A DNA stretch of 64,000 nucleotides from JASSUD01 sp031963005 (GTDB lineage Bacteria; Pseudomonadota; Gammaproteobacteria; Burkholderiales; Burkholderiaceae), in assembly GCA_031963005.1 (NCBI GenBank), contig JASSUL010000009.1:23951-87950 (forward strand), written 5' to 3'. The notes under the pieces are model-generated. The model did no database searches. It was given only the letters and a program-made list of their open reading frames with translations, and had not been told where the DNA came from. Shown here in pieces: positions 1 to 8,751 of the stretch. The position numbers and the translations under genes were made by a program. The first letter of the stretch is position 1. Each line of letters starts with the position of its first letter.

Positions 1-23
1 TGAGACAGATGCGGACAGTCCGT

Positions 24-1169
24 TTATACCACCTTCGCATCGAGTAAGTCATGCATATTTAAAGCGCCGATCAGTATATGCTTTTCATCTACTACTAAGA
101 TCTGGTTAATCCGGCGTTTTTCCATCAGCTCAATCGCTTCTACGGCGAGTTGGTTCGGTGAGAATGTATAGGGGTTTTGATGCATGAATGGATGAATCGG
201 GCGATCTAATAGCGAAAGGTCGGTCGTATTTTCGAGTAATCTGCGCAAATCTCCATCGGTAAAAATGCCTTCTACCTGATCGTTTGCGTTCACAATAGCC
301 GTCATGCCTAGGCATTTAGCGGTCATTTCCAGAATGGTTTCTCGTACGGTTGCGTCCTTATGCACTTTAGGAAGTTGCTCCGTTGTGCGCATAACATTGC
401 GTATGGAGACGAGCAAACGATTGCCTAATGCCCCTCCAGGGTGAGAGCGAGCAAAATCTTCAGGGCTAAATCCGCGTGCATCGAGTATGGCTACGGCTAA
501 TGCGTCGCCTAAAGCCAACGCAGCGGTGGTGCTCGCGGTAGGCGCTAAATTCAAAGAGCATGCTTCTTTTTCAACACCTGCATCTAGATGCATATCGGCC
601 CACTGTGCCAAACTCGATGTGGGCGAGCCTGTGATGGCGATGAGTTGAGTCCCCATACGCTTAATAAGGGGCACAATGCCTAATAATTCTTGGGTTTCGC
701 CAGAATTAGAGAGCGCTATCACGACGTCATCACCGGTGATCATGCCCAAATCACCATGGCGTGCTTCTGCAGGATGCACAAAAAAAGCGGGCGTTCCTGT
801 ACTCGCTAGCGTAGCAGCAAGTTTACGGCCAATATGGCCTGATTTTCCCATGCCGGAGACGACCACTCGGCCTTTGCAATGCAGCACCGCATGCACAGCG
901 TCCACAAAGTGATGATCAATGCGTTCTGCTAGCGCACAAACCGCATTGCCTTCGATGTGCAGCACTTCTTTCGCAAGGGAGAGGATTCTTGTGGATACAA
1001 GGTGCGCATGCGGCTCTACATTGTGTGCCGTATTTTGTGCGCTAGCATTTGGTGCGTGGTCTTTTATAGTATTTCTTGTGGTATTTCTCGCACTATCTTG
1101 TACATTGTCTCTATTACGCATAAGAACATTGGCTAAATTGACGGTAACTCGGTTGAATTTCGCTATCAT
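24..1169 (-). CDS. kdsD: Arabinose-5-phosphate isomerase (KdsD/KpsF family)
   Basis: It converts ribulose-5-phosphate to arabinose-5-phosphate, the first step towards KDO for lipopolysaccharide, in the cytoplasm. A sugar-isomerase (SIS) domain is visible (VVVSGMGKSGHIGRKLAATL, then ALSNSGET and HPGGALG), followed by two C-terminal CBS domains (TDGDLRRLL; MEKRRINQILVVDE). I start at the MIAKFN methionine, which matches Burkholderia KdsD; the frame stays open to 1253 upstream. Between this start and the conserved TRILSLAKEVL there is an extra stretch of about 45 residues rich in Asn, Thr and Arg with short internal repeats, absent from the usual ~328-aa enzyme. The catalytic core looks intact. 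It is divergent from the antiporter gene to its right, as in Burkholderia. KdsD is much more likely than the paralogue GutQ. Confidence 0.93.
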   Translation of the reverse strand: MIAKFNRVTVNLANVLMRNRDNVQDSARNTTRNTIKDHAPNASAQNTAHNVEPHAHLVSTRILSLAKEVLHIEGNAVCALAERIDHHFVDAVHAVLHCKGRVVVSGMGKSGHIGRKLAATLASTGTPAFFVHPAEARHGDLGMITGDDVVIALSNSGETQELLGIVPLIKRMGTQLIAITGSPTSSLAQWADMHLDAGVEKEACSLNLAPTASTTAALALGDALAVAILDARGFSPEDFARSHPGGALGNRLLVSIRNVMRTTEQLPKVHKDATVRETILEMTAKCLGMTAIVNANDQVEGIFTDGDLRRLLENTTDLSLLDRPIHPFMHQNPYTFSPNQLAVEAIELMEKRRINQILVVDEKHILIGALNMHDLLDAKVV

Positions 1170-1432
1170 TGAGGAAATTCGGCGCGGAAATCGCAAAAGT
1201 ATAACAAAGCCTACTTGAAAACTGGCTGTTGGATCTTTAAAACAGGGTTTCAAACGGGGGGCTGTGAAAGCGGATGCGAGCGTGTTTTGTGAATCCCTAT
1301 ATGTTGGCAGTACCTGGTGTATAACCTTAAGTTTACGGGCAATCTAGTTCTACCTCGCTATTTACCTCGTACAATGTAGACTTTTCGAGAAAAAATTTTT
1401 CGACGATTTTTGGCCTGGTTTGTGCATAAACC

Positions 1433-1590
1433 TAGGGTGTGTCTACAATTGTTCAAAAGGGCTCATATTGGGGGAGCAGGAGCGCAGGGGCCGGAGCTGT
1501 ACTTTTGTACAGTGAGGGTCCCGAGCACCGCACCATATTTTTACCAATACGCTAAGATGGATTCTTTTGGGCAATTGTAGACATGCCCTA
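1433..1590 (-). repeat. Palindromic repeat, family 1, copy 1
   Basis: About 158 bp with terminal inverted repeats (TAGGGTGTGTCTACAATTG at the left, the complement of TAGGGCATGTCTACAATTG at the right) and an inner TGTAC..GTACA hairpin. Read on the minus strand it matches the copy at 22346-22498 nearly base for base, and its core matches the copy at 33737-33856. It lies between kdsD and the antiporter gene. It has no coding capacity and resembles a MITE or REP-type element. Confidence 0.85.
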
Positions 1591-1655
1591 AGCTGTCGAT
1601 ACAAGAAATGTATGGATAGTGATGTTCTTTTTTTCGGGCGCTTTAGGATACTTTA

Positions 1656-3629
1656 ATGACTTCACCGCTTGAGCTTACTCTTTTTCTCCTATTAGCTGGT
1701 GTAGCGGGTGTGGTGGCATTTCGAATGCTGAACTTACCTCCTATGTTGGGCTATTTAACCGTAGGCATGTTGGTGGGACCGCATGCCCTGGGGATTTTTC
1801 CAAAATCTAAGGAAATCGGCTACCTAGCGGAATTTGGGGTAGTCTTTTTGATGTTTTCCATTGGGTTGGAATTTTCCCTTGCAAAGTTACGCTCGATGCG
1901 GCGGATTGTCTTTGGTTTAGGGCTATCGCAAGTATTTTTTACGATGGCGTTGACCTTTATCGTCGCGATGGGCTTGGGCTTTTTCTTTTCCGTGAGTTGG
2001 CAAGCTAGTATTGCCTTGGGCGGTGTTTTTTCTATGTCCTCGACGGCCATTGTGAGCAAAATGCTCTCTGAACGTCTTGAGTTGGAATCAGAGCACGGGC
2101 GCAACATCATTAGTGTGCTGCTCTTTCAAGATCTGGCTGTGGTTCCCTTGCTGATCGTGACCGCAGCTCTGGGAAGTGAGGCCGAGAGCTTGGCTATGGG
2201 GCTCCTATTTGCTGCTATTAAAATCACTTTTGCATTGGTGCTATTGCTCTGGGTGGGCCAGCGTTTTATGACACGCTGGTTAAATTTAGTTGCGCGTCGC
2301 CGCTCGCAAGAGCTGTTTATGCTGAACTTGCTGTTGATTACTTTAGGTGCTGCCTTTTTGACAGAGGAACTCGGGTTGTCGATGGCCTTGGGCGCCTTTA
2401 TTGCAGGGATATTGATTGCCGAGACGCGTTATCGCCATCAAGTGGAAGAAGATATCAAGCCTTTTAGGGATGTATTGTTAGGGCTCTTCTTTATCACGAC
2501 AGGAATGTTATTGGATCCCCGTATTCTCTGGGAACATCCGATTGCCGTGTTGGCGCTCTTTCTTGCCATTATTGGCGTGAAAGCAGGCTTGATTGCCGGA
2601 CTCGCTCGTCTGTTTGGCTCACCAACAGGGGTCGCTCTTCGCACGGGTTTAGGATTGGCGCAAGCAGGGGAATTTGGTTTTGTGTTGATGGAAGTGGTTT
2701 CAACTCATCATTTGATAGATCAAACAGGTACGCAAATTATCTTGGCATCGATGGTTTTATCGATGCTGGCAGCTCCTTTCATTATCCAAAATGCAGACCG
2801 CATTGTGATGCGTTTGTCATCTAACGAATGGCTCAGGCAGTCTTTGCAGATGACGCATATTGCGACACAAAGTATCAAAATTTCTGGGCATGTGATCATT
2901 TGCGGATATGGTCGCAGCGGTCAAAATCTGGCGCGTATGCTTGAGCAAGAAGGGCTTTCTTATGTTGCGCTAGATTTAGATCCTGATCGGGTGAATGCTG
3001 CCGCTGTTGCAGGGGAATCAGTGGTATTTGGGGATGCAACACGGCGCGAAACACTCGTTGCCGCGGGGATACATCGCGCAGCAGCGATAGCACTGACCTA
3101 TGCCAATACCCCTTGCTCTTTGAAAATCTTGCACAATATTCATGAGTTGGAACCCGCTCTCCCTACGATTGTGCGTACCGTCGATGATTCTGATTTAGAG
3201 CGTCTCTTAGCGGCGGGTGCTACTGAAGTGGTCCCAGAGATTGTCGAAGGGAGTTTGATGCTAGCGTCGCATACCTTAGTGTTAATAGGGGTTCCGATGC
3301 GCAAAGTCGTGCGGCGTGTTGAAGAAATGCGCGATGCACGCTATAGCCTGCTGCGTGGATATTTTCACGGTGCAGACGATGGCGAAGATGATCTGGAACA
3401 TGAGCAAATTCGTCTACAGTCCGTTTCAGTAGGACCCAAAGCGAAAGCGTTAGGGAAGGAATTAGGCGAATTAAAACTCAGTGATTTAGGCGTTGAAGTG
3501 ACCGCCATACGTCGACGTGGTATCCGAGGCATTGAACCTAGTGAAGATATTTTGCTTAGAGCTGGAGATATCCTCGTATTGCGCGGATTGCCAGAAGCGC
3601 TTTCTGCCGCTGAAGAAATACTGGCGTAG
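1656..3629 (+). CDS. Kef-type monovalent cation:proton antiporter (CPA2 family)
   Basis: Inner-membrane K+/H+ or Na+/H+ antiporter. Residues about 1-380 form roughly a dozen hydrophobic segments of the Na_H_Exchanger fold. A TrkA-N/RCK domain with the Rossmann motif GYGRSG follows at about residue 414, and a TrkA-C domain closes the protein (about 590-657). The length of 657 aa is normal for KefB/KefC/YbaL-type proteins. The RCK domain implies gating by nucleotide or glutathione adducts, but the sequence does not settle which. ATG 1656 is preceded by AGGATAC. A strong terminator follows at once. No ancillary kefF/kefG gene is adjacent. Confidence 0.93.
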   Translation: MTSPLELTLFLLLAGVAGVVAFRMLNLPPMLGYLTVGMLVGPHALGIFPKSKEIGYLAEFGVVFLMFSIGLEFSLAKLRSMRRIVFGLGLSQVFFTMALTFIVAMGLGFFFSVSWQASIALGGVFSMSSTAIVSKMLSERLELESEHGRNIISVLLFQDLAVVPLLIVTAALGSEAESLAMGLLFAAIKITFALVLLLWVGQRFMTRWLNLVARRRSQELFMLNLLLITLGAAFLTEELGLSMALGAFIAGILIAETRYRHQVEEDIKPFRDVLLGLFFITTGMLLDPRILWEHPIAVLALFLAIIGVKAGLIAGLARLFGSPTGVALRTGLGLAQAGEFGFVLMEVVSTHHLIDQTGTQIILASMVLSMLAAPFIIQNADRIVMRLSSNEWLRQSLQMTHIATQSIKISGHVIICGYGRSGQNLARMLEQEGLSYVALDLDPDRVNAAAVAGESVVFGDATRRETLVAAGIHRAAAIALTYANTPCSLKILHNIHELEPALPTIVRTVDDSDLERLLAAGATEVVPEIVEGSLMLASHTLVLIGVPMRKVVRRVEEMRDARYSLLRGYFHGADDGEDDLEHEQIRLQSVSVGPKAKALGKELGELKLSDLGVEVTAIRRRGIRGIEPSEDILLRAGDILVLRGLPEALSAAEEILA

Positions 3630-3660
3630 CGCTCTGTTATTTTCTGTCTAGCAGTGAATG

Positions 3661-3701
3661 AGCACATCCTGAGAAAGTCATATATCAGGATGTGCTTTTT
3701 T
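3661..3701. terminator. Rho-independent terminator between convergent genes
   Basis: A 12-bp perfect stem (AGCACATCCTGA / TCAGGATGTGCT) is followed by T5. It ends the antiporter gene and, read on the other strand, abuts the stop of the convergent thioredoxin gene. Confidence 0.9.
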
Positions 3702-3702
3702 A

Positions 3703-4209
3703 TTATGACGCGAGCGCTTTTGCGAGCAGCATGCTCAGTGCCTCGAAATTGGGTATACCCACATAGGTTTTCAAGATACGCCCTTTTTTATCAATAATAA
3801 AAGTCGTTGGCGTCAGTGCGATGTCACCAAAGCGCGCGGCTAAATCTCCATGGTCTAGTGCAACCATAAAAGGTAAATGATGCATTTGACTGTAATGGGA
3901 TACATACTGCTTCGGATCTCCTGGCATGGCAACCGCAATCCATTCTAAACCTTGAGGATGGAAGCGCTCATAGAGCTGGATAAGGGCCGGCATCTCTTGT
4001 ATGCATGTACTGCAACTGGTAGACCAAAAATGGACCCCATACACCTTATTACGTAATGCATGGCTGGTCACAGATTGACCGGATAACAGGGTGAAAGTAA
4101 CTTCCGGCGCCTTGGGTTTAGCCTTCAATGCATATCCAAATAGTCCTGCAAAAAACATGCTTGCTACCAGGACGATATAAAAAACACGCGAACGTAAAAA
4201 GAAGGTCAT
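3703..4209 (-). CDS. TlpA/ResA-like membrane-anchored thioredoxin
   Basis: Periplasmic thiol-disulfide oxidoreductase. One N-terminal hydrophobic anchor (VFYIVLVASMFFAGLFGYAL) is followed by a thioredoxin fold with active site WSTSCSTC (C-S-T-C) and the cis-proline region LTPTTFIID. About 168 aa is usual for TlpA/ResA proteins, which reduce cytochrome c or copper-chaperone disulfides. I prefer the MTFFLR start over the MDVP methionine four codons upstream. No cytochrome-maturation genes are adjacent, so the partner is unknown. Confidence 0.88.
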   Translation of the reverse strand: MTFFLRSRVFYIVLVASMFFAGLFGYALKAKPKAPEVTFTLLSGQSVTSHALRNKVYGVHFWSTSCSTCIQEMPALIQLYERFHPQGLEWIAVAMPGDPKQYVSHYSQMHHLPFMVALDHGDLAARFGDIALTPTTFIIDKKGRILKTYVGIPNFEALSMLLAKALAS

Positions 4210-4330
4210 AGGGACATCCAAAAAAAAGAAAAGGTCCGTAGGTTAGACGCACAGCTGCTGTAGAGAGAAGCTCAGCGTACGATTCTAAAGCTAAAAATAC
4301 GGCTTTTGTGGTTGCTGCATCTCCATTCAT
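4118..4330 (-). CDS. Small hypothetical ORF upstream of the thioredoxin gene
   Basis: A 70-codon frame starts at an ATG with a very good Shine-Dalgarno (AGGAG, 7 nt upstream) and runs 92 bp into the thioredoxin gene in another frame. The product (MNGDAATTKAVF...) matches no family I know. The good ribosome site suggests a leader peptide or the 5' end of a decayed gene. The overlap argues against a normal protein. Confidence 0.25.
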   Translation of the reverse strand: MNGDAATTKAVFLALESYAELLSTAAVRLTYGPFLFFGCPYDLLFTFACFLYRPGSKHVFCRTIWICIEG

Positions 4331-4479
4331 ATCATCGCTCCTAACGCATGTAAGAAGAGTAGTGATATATGAGAAAAATCTGCAATCCACTGCGCAAAAA
4401 ATAGGTGAAATGATTCCCATTTTCAACCCATATTTATCTTACTTCAACGTAATCCTCTGATTTGTATAGGCTTTTTTAG

Positions 4480-4502
4480 TTATCCACATTGGCTGTGGAT
4501 AA
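4480..4502. promoter_or_regulatory. Perfect inverted pair of DnaA boxes
   Basis: TTATCCACA (4480-4488) and TGTGGATAA (4494-4502) are both exact R-type DnaA-box consensus, 5 bp apart and facing each other inside a longer palindrome. They sit in a 570-bp gap. A very AT-rich run (about 4585-4622) lies 80 bp to the right. The arrangement suggests an origin-like or DnaA-titrating site. A simple hairpin is the alternative. Confidence 0.6.
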
Positions 4503-4794
4503 CTATGTTGAAAACTCGTGGATTTCTCATCAATTCCTTGTTGTACTGGGCTAAAGAGCCGGTTGCTTTTTTCGCGGGCAAATACAAAAAGTCCTTTTAA
4601 ATCAATATATTAATAATTTAACTTGCAAGTCGCGCGCAAACAGAGTAAGTCTATTTTTACTCGAGGAGTAAATGTGCATAGATTGCTTTTTGTCAACCCT
4701 TTTTATGTGTTTATCAGCAGATTTATGCTTTTTTTAAGGGCTCAGATAAAAAAGGATCGGGAAGGATGGCGCAGAGCCATTTCAGAGAATGCCT

Positions 4795-5559
4795 CTATAG
4801 AGACCAATCGATAGGAGTGCGTCCTATATCCGCAAGATAGGCGTTCGCTTTTTGAAAATGTCCACACCCTAAAAAGCCTCTATGAGCAGAAAGAGGGGAC
4901 GGGTGTGGAGCTTCGAGTATGCAGTGTTGATGCGCAGGAATTAGGGCGCGTTTCGCTTGAGCATGTGCTCCCCAGAGGAGGAATACGATATTCGAGTATC
5001 GCGCGCATAACTGCGTTAATAGGGTATCCGTACAGGCCTCCCATCCTTGGCCAGCATGGCTGGCAGCCGCACCTTGCGTTACGGTTAATACGGTATTGAG
5101 AAGCAACACCCCTTGCTGTGCCCAGCTACTCAGGTTGCCATGTGAGGGAGTCGGTAAGCCAAACTCTGCAGTCAATTCCTTAAAAATATTACGTAAAGAA
5201 GGGGGCGGACGCACACCATCCGGCACAGAGAATGCTAAACCATGGGCTTGAGGACAGCCGTTGTTTATCCCATGATAAGGATCTTGCCCTAGGATGACCA
5301 CTTTGACTTGCTCAGGAGGCGTTTGCTGCAAGGCATAGAACACTGTATGCGGAAAAACGCCAAGGTCTTGCGCGGCATTACGCACGCATGCCGCATCGAC
5401 AAATTCGCAGAGTGTTTGAAAGCGTGGGCTTTCTATAAAAGGAGCAAGCAGGGTTGCCCAACTAGGCGGGAGTGCAGCAAATTGCGCTGCCAGCGGAGGG
5501 CAGAGCGAGAGCGAGGGTGCTGGCGCAGGTGCTTTAGAGAGCGGCATGGCTAGACTCAA
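4795..5559 (-). CDS. ung: Uracil-DNA glycosylase, family 1
   Basis: Removes uracil from DNA to begin base-excision repair. The water-activating motif GQDPYHG and the C-terminal HPSPLSAHRGFLGC loop are both present, giving the catalytic Asp and His. The length of 254 aa is normal; the first ~35 residues are Ala/Pro-rich and variable. Its ATG lies inside the 3' end of trpC (26-bp overlap), so the two are translationally coupled. trpC-ung adjacency is a Burkholderiaceae feature. Confidence 0.97.
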   Translation of the reverse strand: MSLAMPLSKAPAPAPSLSLCPPLAAQFAALPPSWATLLAPFIESPRFQTLCEFVDAACVRNAAQDLGVFPHTVFYALQQTPPEQVKVVILGQDPYHGINNGCPQAHGLAFSVPDGVRPPPSLRNIFKELTAEFGLPTPSHGNLSSWAQQGVLLLNTVLTVTQGAAASHAGQGWEACTDTLLTQLCARYSNIVFLLWGAHAQAKRALIPAHQHCILEAPHPSPLSAHRGFLGCGHFQKANAYLADIGRTPIDWSL

Positions 5560-6352
5560 AAAAGAGCGCTTGAAGCGCTGCGCCAGGGTTGAGCGCGCGC
5601 ATAAACGCTTCTCCTACTAAAAAGGTATGCACATCTGCTGCACGCAGGCGGGCGACGTCAGAGGAGCTTGCTATCCCGGATTCAGTGACTACGATGCGCT
5701 CTGGGGGAATCTGGGGGAGTAATGTCAGGGTGGTCTCTAGAGACACTTCAAAAGTATGCAAATTACGGTTATTGATGCCAATCAACGGAGTGCGCAAAGT
5801 GAGTGCCGCATCCAATTCAGCAGCAGTATGCACTTCAACTAACACGGCAAGCCCTAATGCATGCGCCTCGGACTCCAGCGCCTGTAATTCAGACACACTG
5901 AGTGCCGCAGCGATAAGCAAAATACAATCAGCACCCATCGCCCTGGACTCGAGGATTTGGTAAGCATCCACGATAAAATCTTTGCGCAAAATGGGCAATT
6001 GGCAAGCCGCGCGCGCCGCTTTTAAATGAGCGGGACTTCCTTGAAAAAACGGCGTATCCGTTAAAACAGATAAACACGCAGCGCCATGGCTGGCATAACT
6101 GCTAGCAAAAGCCGCAGGATCAAAATCCGCTCCAGCAGGACGTAACAACCCTTTCGAGGGACTAGCTTGCTTGATTTCGGCAATCACCGCGGGCTGTTGA
6201 GCATGATGCCGTGCTTGTAACGCTGCAATGAAATCCCGTGGCGGCGCTTGTTCCTGGATCAAAGCACGCAATGCCTCGATTGAAACACGACGCTTTGCCG
6301 CCTGTACTTCTTGATGTTTGGACTCGAGGATAGTTTCTAAAATAGGGGACAT
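5534..6352 (-). CDS. trpC: Indole-3-glycerol-phosphate synthase
   Basis: Closes CdRP to indole-3-glycerol phosphate in tryptophan synthesis. The (beta/alpha)8 enzyme shows its hallmarks: EIKQASPSKG near the start, LRKDFIVD, GINNRNLHTF and VTESGI. I start at MSPILETILESK; an in-frame ATG nine codons upstream is possible. About 272 aa is typical. It overlaps ung at its 3' end. In relatives trpD is directly upstream, but here a ~400-bp empty stretch and the vapXD cassette intervene. Confidence 0.96.
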   Translation of the reverse strand: MSPILETILESKHQEVQAAKRRVSIEALRALIQEQAPPRDFIAALQARHHAQQPAVIAEIKQASPSKGLLRPAGADFDPAAFASSYASHGAACLSVLTDTPFFQGSPAHLKAARAACQLPILRKDFIVDAYQILESRAMGADCILLIAAALSVSELQALESEAHALGLAVLVEVHTAAELDAALTLRTPLIGINNRNLHTFEVSLETTLTLLPQIPPERIVVTESGIASSSDVARLRAADVHTFLVGEAFMRALNPGAALQALFFESSHAAL

Positions 6353-6379
6353 AGAAGCTAGAAAAGCATGAAAAGCCAT

Positions 6380-6768
6380 TCAAAAACGATGGCTTTGAGG
6401 GAAAAAGAGAGATGTGATGCTGCTGAATTTAGGTTAGTTAACAGTTTTCGTTGATCTACGAAGCTAATGCCAAATGCTTATTTTTTCTTAATGAAAATAT
6501 GAAACTCAAGAAAAACAACCCTCTCAAAAACAAGGTTTATGAAAGGGTTTTGGCGTAGATGTGAAACGGAGTACCCAGGAATGGGACATATACAGATTTA
6601 TTTTTTCTGCAAAATTGCCGTTAATGTGATTGTTCGCATATTTTGAAGCGTTTATGTGATCTCTCTAATTCTGTCATACGCCACGATTGCTCGTAAAGCG
6701 AGGTCATTAAATGCCCCCACTAGTCCGTAGAGGGTGAGCTTGGATTACGATTTTTTCAGTGGATAAAC
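6380..6768. other. Gene-free stretch between trpC and vapD
   Basis: No ORF, RNA gene or clear terminator is recognised in these ~390 bp. It is AT-rich, has runs of T, and probably holds the trpC promoter now that trpD is no longer adjacent. Confidence 0.5.
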
Positions 6769-7053
6769 TCAAGTCGCACCCTTAACCACGGACGTAAAAT
6801 CTGACCACTGCTCAATACGGAAAGCGCGAATATCGCGTACCGATGGTGGAAACCATGATTGTGCTTTGAGTGATTGAATTGCCATAAACAACTGCGCCAT
6901 GTTTTCATCATCGGTTACGTACAAACTACCCTGAACTCGACGGAAGCCATATTGTGCAAGGGCGGCACCGATCTCAGCATAGGCTTGAGATACCCCTTTG
7001 GGATGATGTTGCTCCGTATCAGCAACAACCAGGTCAAATGCTATGGCGTACAT
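6769..7053 (-). CDS. vapD: VapD-family endoribonuclease toxin
   Basis: A 94-aa Cas2-like ferredoxin-fold protein. The N-terminal strand MYAIAFDL with its conserved Asp and the segment GFRRVQGSLYV are typical of VapD. VapD proteins of Haemophilus and Helicobacter are mRNA-cleaving toxins linked to intracellular survival. Its start overlaps the stop of the upstream gene (TGATG), so translation is coupled with the partner made first, the usual antitoxin-then-toxin order. The pair splits the trp genes and was probably acquired. Confidence 0.88.
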   Translation of the reverse strand: MYAIAFDLVVADTEQHHPKGVSQAYAEIGAALAQYGFRRVQGSLYVTDDENMAQLFMAIQSLKAQSWFPPSVRDIRAFRIEQWSDFTSVVKGAT

Positions 7054-7256
7054 CAGGCAGCTTTCGGATCGTTAATGAGATGGCTGTAGCGATATTCGGT
7101 TTCTTCGCCGGTTTCCAATACACGGACAAGCACAATCCAGTCACCATCCACTAATTCTCGAATCGGTTTAATGACTTGATAAGCCGGGCCAAAAACGCCA
7201 AAGGTCTTGAACATTCCCAGTAGATTGGGAGAAGGAAAGGAATGAGCGATTTGCAT
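7053..7256 (-). CDS. vapX: VapX-type antitoxin candidate (DUF5397-like)
   Basis: A 67-aa protein if read from MQIAHS, which follows a GGGG-rich ribosome site; the frame stays open to 7319. The core FGVFGPAYQVIKPIRELVDGDW and the end TGEETEYRYSHLINDP match small proteins (DUF5397, from memory) encoded just before vapD in several genera. By position and size it is the likely antitoxin. The 1-nt overlap with vapD supports co-translation. The family name is less certain than the role. Confidence 0.7.
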   Translation of the reverse strand: MQIAHSFPSPNLLGMFKTFGVFGPAYQVIKPIRELVDGDWIVLVRVLETGEETEYRYSHLINDPKAA

Positions 7257-7471
7257 GACAATACCCCGTAAATAAGCTCGTATGTCTGCAGTATAAATTG
7301 AATTTGGAACACATTCCATTGCTATCGATATTTTCCATTACTGCGCTTGGGTATCATTTTCCGCTCGAATTTGAGTCCATCGATTGGAGTCTGGCTAGCT
7401 CTTGCAGTGATGTTGGTCGCAGTGGTTTTAAGGTTTATAAGAAATCCTTATACGGTCTTTTTGAACCACGA

Positions 7472-8560
7472 CTACATAGCCTTTTCCTCGTCACACGGCG
7501 GTTTACGCTGCTGAGTAAACTGAATAAATGCTTCTAAAGTCGCAAATGCTGCGCCGGATTCTATGGCTTGTCTGGCGCGTTCGATGCCCTCTTTGATAGA
7601 GGGGACGACGTTGGCGGTATACAGTGCAACGCCGGCATTGAGCAGGACCACGTCCCGCGCAGCGCCAGGGGTGTTTTGCAGCGCTTGGAGGAGCATGCTT
7701 TTGGATTCTTGGGGGTTATCTACTCGTAATGCCTGAGTGGATATGCGTTGTAAGCCAAAGTCTTCTGGCTGTACGGTGTATTCGCGCACTATGCCATTAT
7801 GCAGTTCCCCTATGAGAGTGGGAGCGGCGAGTGAGACTTCGTCTAGTCCGTCTAATCCAAATACGACGAGGGCATGTTTAGCGCCTAAACGTTGCAAAAC
7901 GCGGATTTGTACACTCACTAAATCGCGATGAAAAACGCCGATTAATTGATTGGGCGCTTTGGCGGGATTGACCAAGGGTCCCAGAATATTAAAAAGGGTC
8001 CGCACACCTAATTCACGCCGTATCGTGGCGATATTTTTCATCACGGGATGGTGATGAGGGGCAAACATAAACCCTACACCAGTCGCATGTAAGCAGGCGA
8101 CAATTTGGGCAGGGGTGAGGGTAAGATGCGCTCCCAATGCTTCGAGTACATCGGCGCTTCCCGAAGAGCTCGATACACTGCGTCCCCCATGTTTTGCGAT
8201 AACCGCGCCTGCGGCGGCTGCGACAAACATAGCGGTGGTAGAAATATTAAACGTGTGCGCACCGTCTCCTCCTGTTCCCACAATATCAACAAAGTGGGAG
8301 AGGTCTGCGTTGCCTTGCGTATGTGCTTGGATATCGACGCGCTCTACATAATCACGTAGAACCATAGCCGCAGCGGTAATTTCCCCTACCGTCTCTTTTT
8401 TGCTGCGTAACCCTGCTAATAGGGCAGCAGATAAAGTGGGCGGAATCTGAGCATGGACCATGAGCCGCATGAGGTGCAGCATATCTTCATGGGCGAGTTC
8501 GCGATGCTCCAGAACGTGCTGCAAAGCAGCTTGCGGACTTAAGGGCATGAGATGGGTCAA
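7472..8560 (-). CDS. trpD: Anthranilate phosphoribosyltransferase
   Basis: Transfers phosphoribose from PRPP to anthranilate, the second step of the tryptophan branch. The PRPP loop VGTGGDGAHTFNIST, the AKHGGRSVSSSSGSAD loop and the FNILGPLVNPA region are intact. At 362 aa it is slightly longer than the usual 340-345. The start is MTHLMPLSP or the Met four codons in. It follows trpG by about 190 bp and would normally run into trpC. Confidence 0.96.
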   Translation of the reverse strand: MTHLMPLSPQAALQHVLEHRELAHEDMLHLMRLMVHAQIPPTLSAALLAGLRSKKETVGEITAAAMVLRDYVERVDIQAHTQGNADLSHFVDIVGTGGDGAHTFNISTTAMFVAAAAGAVIAKHGGRSVSSSSGSADVLEALGAHLTLTPAQIVACLHATGVGFMFAPHHHPVMKNIATIRRELGVRTLFNILGPLVNPAKAPNQLIGVFHRDLVSVQIRVLQRLGAKHALVVFGLDGLDEVSLAAPTLIGELHNGIVREYTVQPEDFGLQRISTQALRVDNPQESKSMLLQALQNTPGAARDVVLLNAGVALYTANVVPSIKEGIERARQAIESGAAFATLEAFIQFTQQRKPPCDEEKAM

Positions 8561-8751
8561 TAAAAAGCAAATGGGAATAAAGGAGTTATAGCCCCGAATG
8601 TAAATCAGGATGAGTTAGCGTGGTAAAAAATCTGCCTATTTTGCGCAGTGCAGCGTCAATAAGGCTACTATGCAGTAGCGCAATAGCGCTACACAGCAAG
8701 CTGGTGGAGTCGGTGAGCCTATAAGAAAGGTCTATTTAGCACCGTGTGCGC

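Noticed and set aside
4623..4814. 63-codon ORF beside the DnaA boxes
   Set aside because: Overlaps the ung 3' end, its start is not ATG, and it has no recognisable family; probably chance.
7298..7537. 79-codon plus-strand frame between vapX and trpD
   Set aside because: No ribosome site or similarity; its ends overlap two minus-strand genes.
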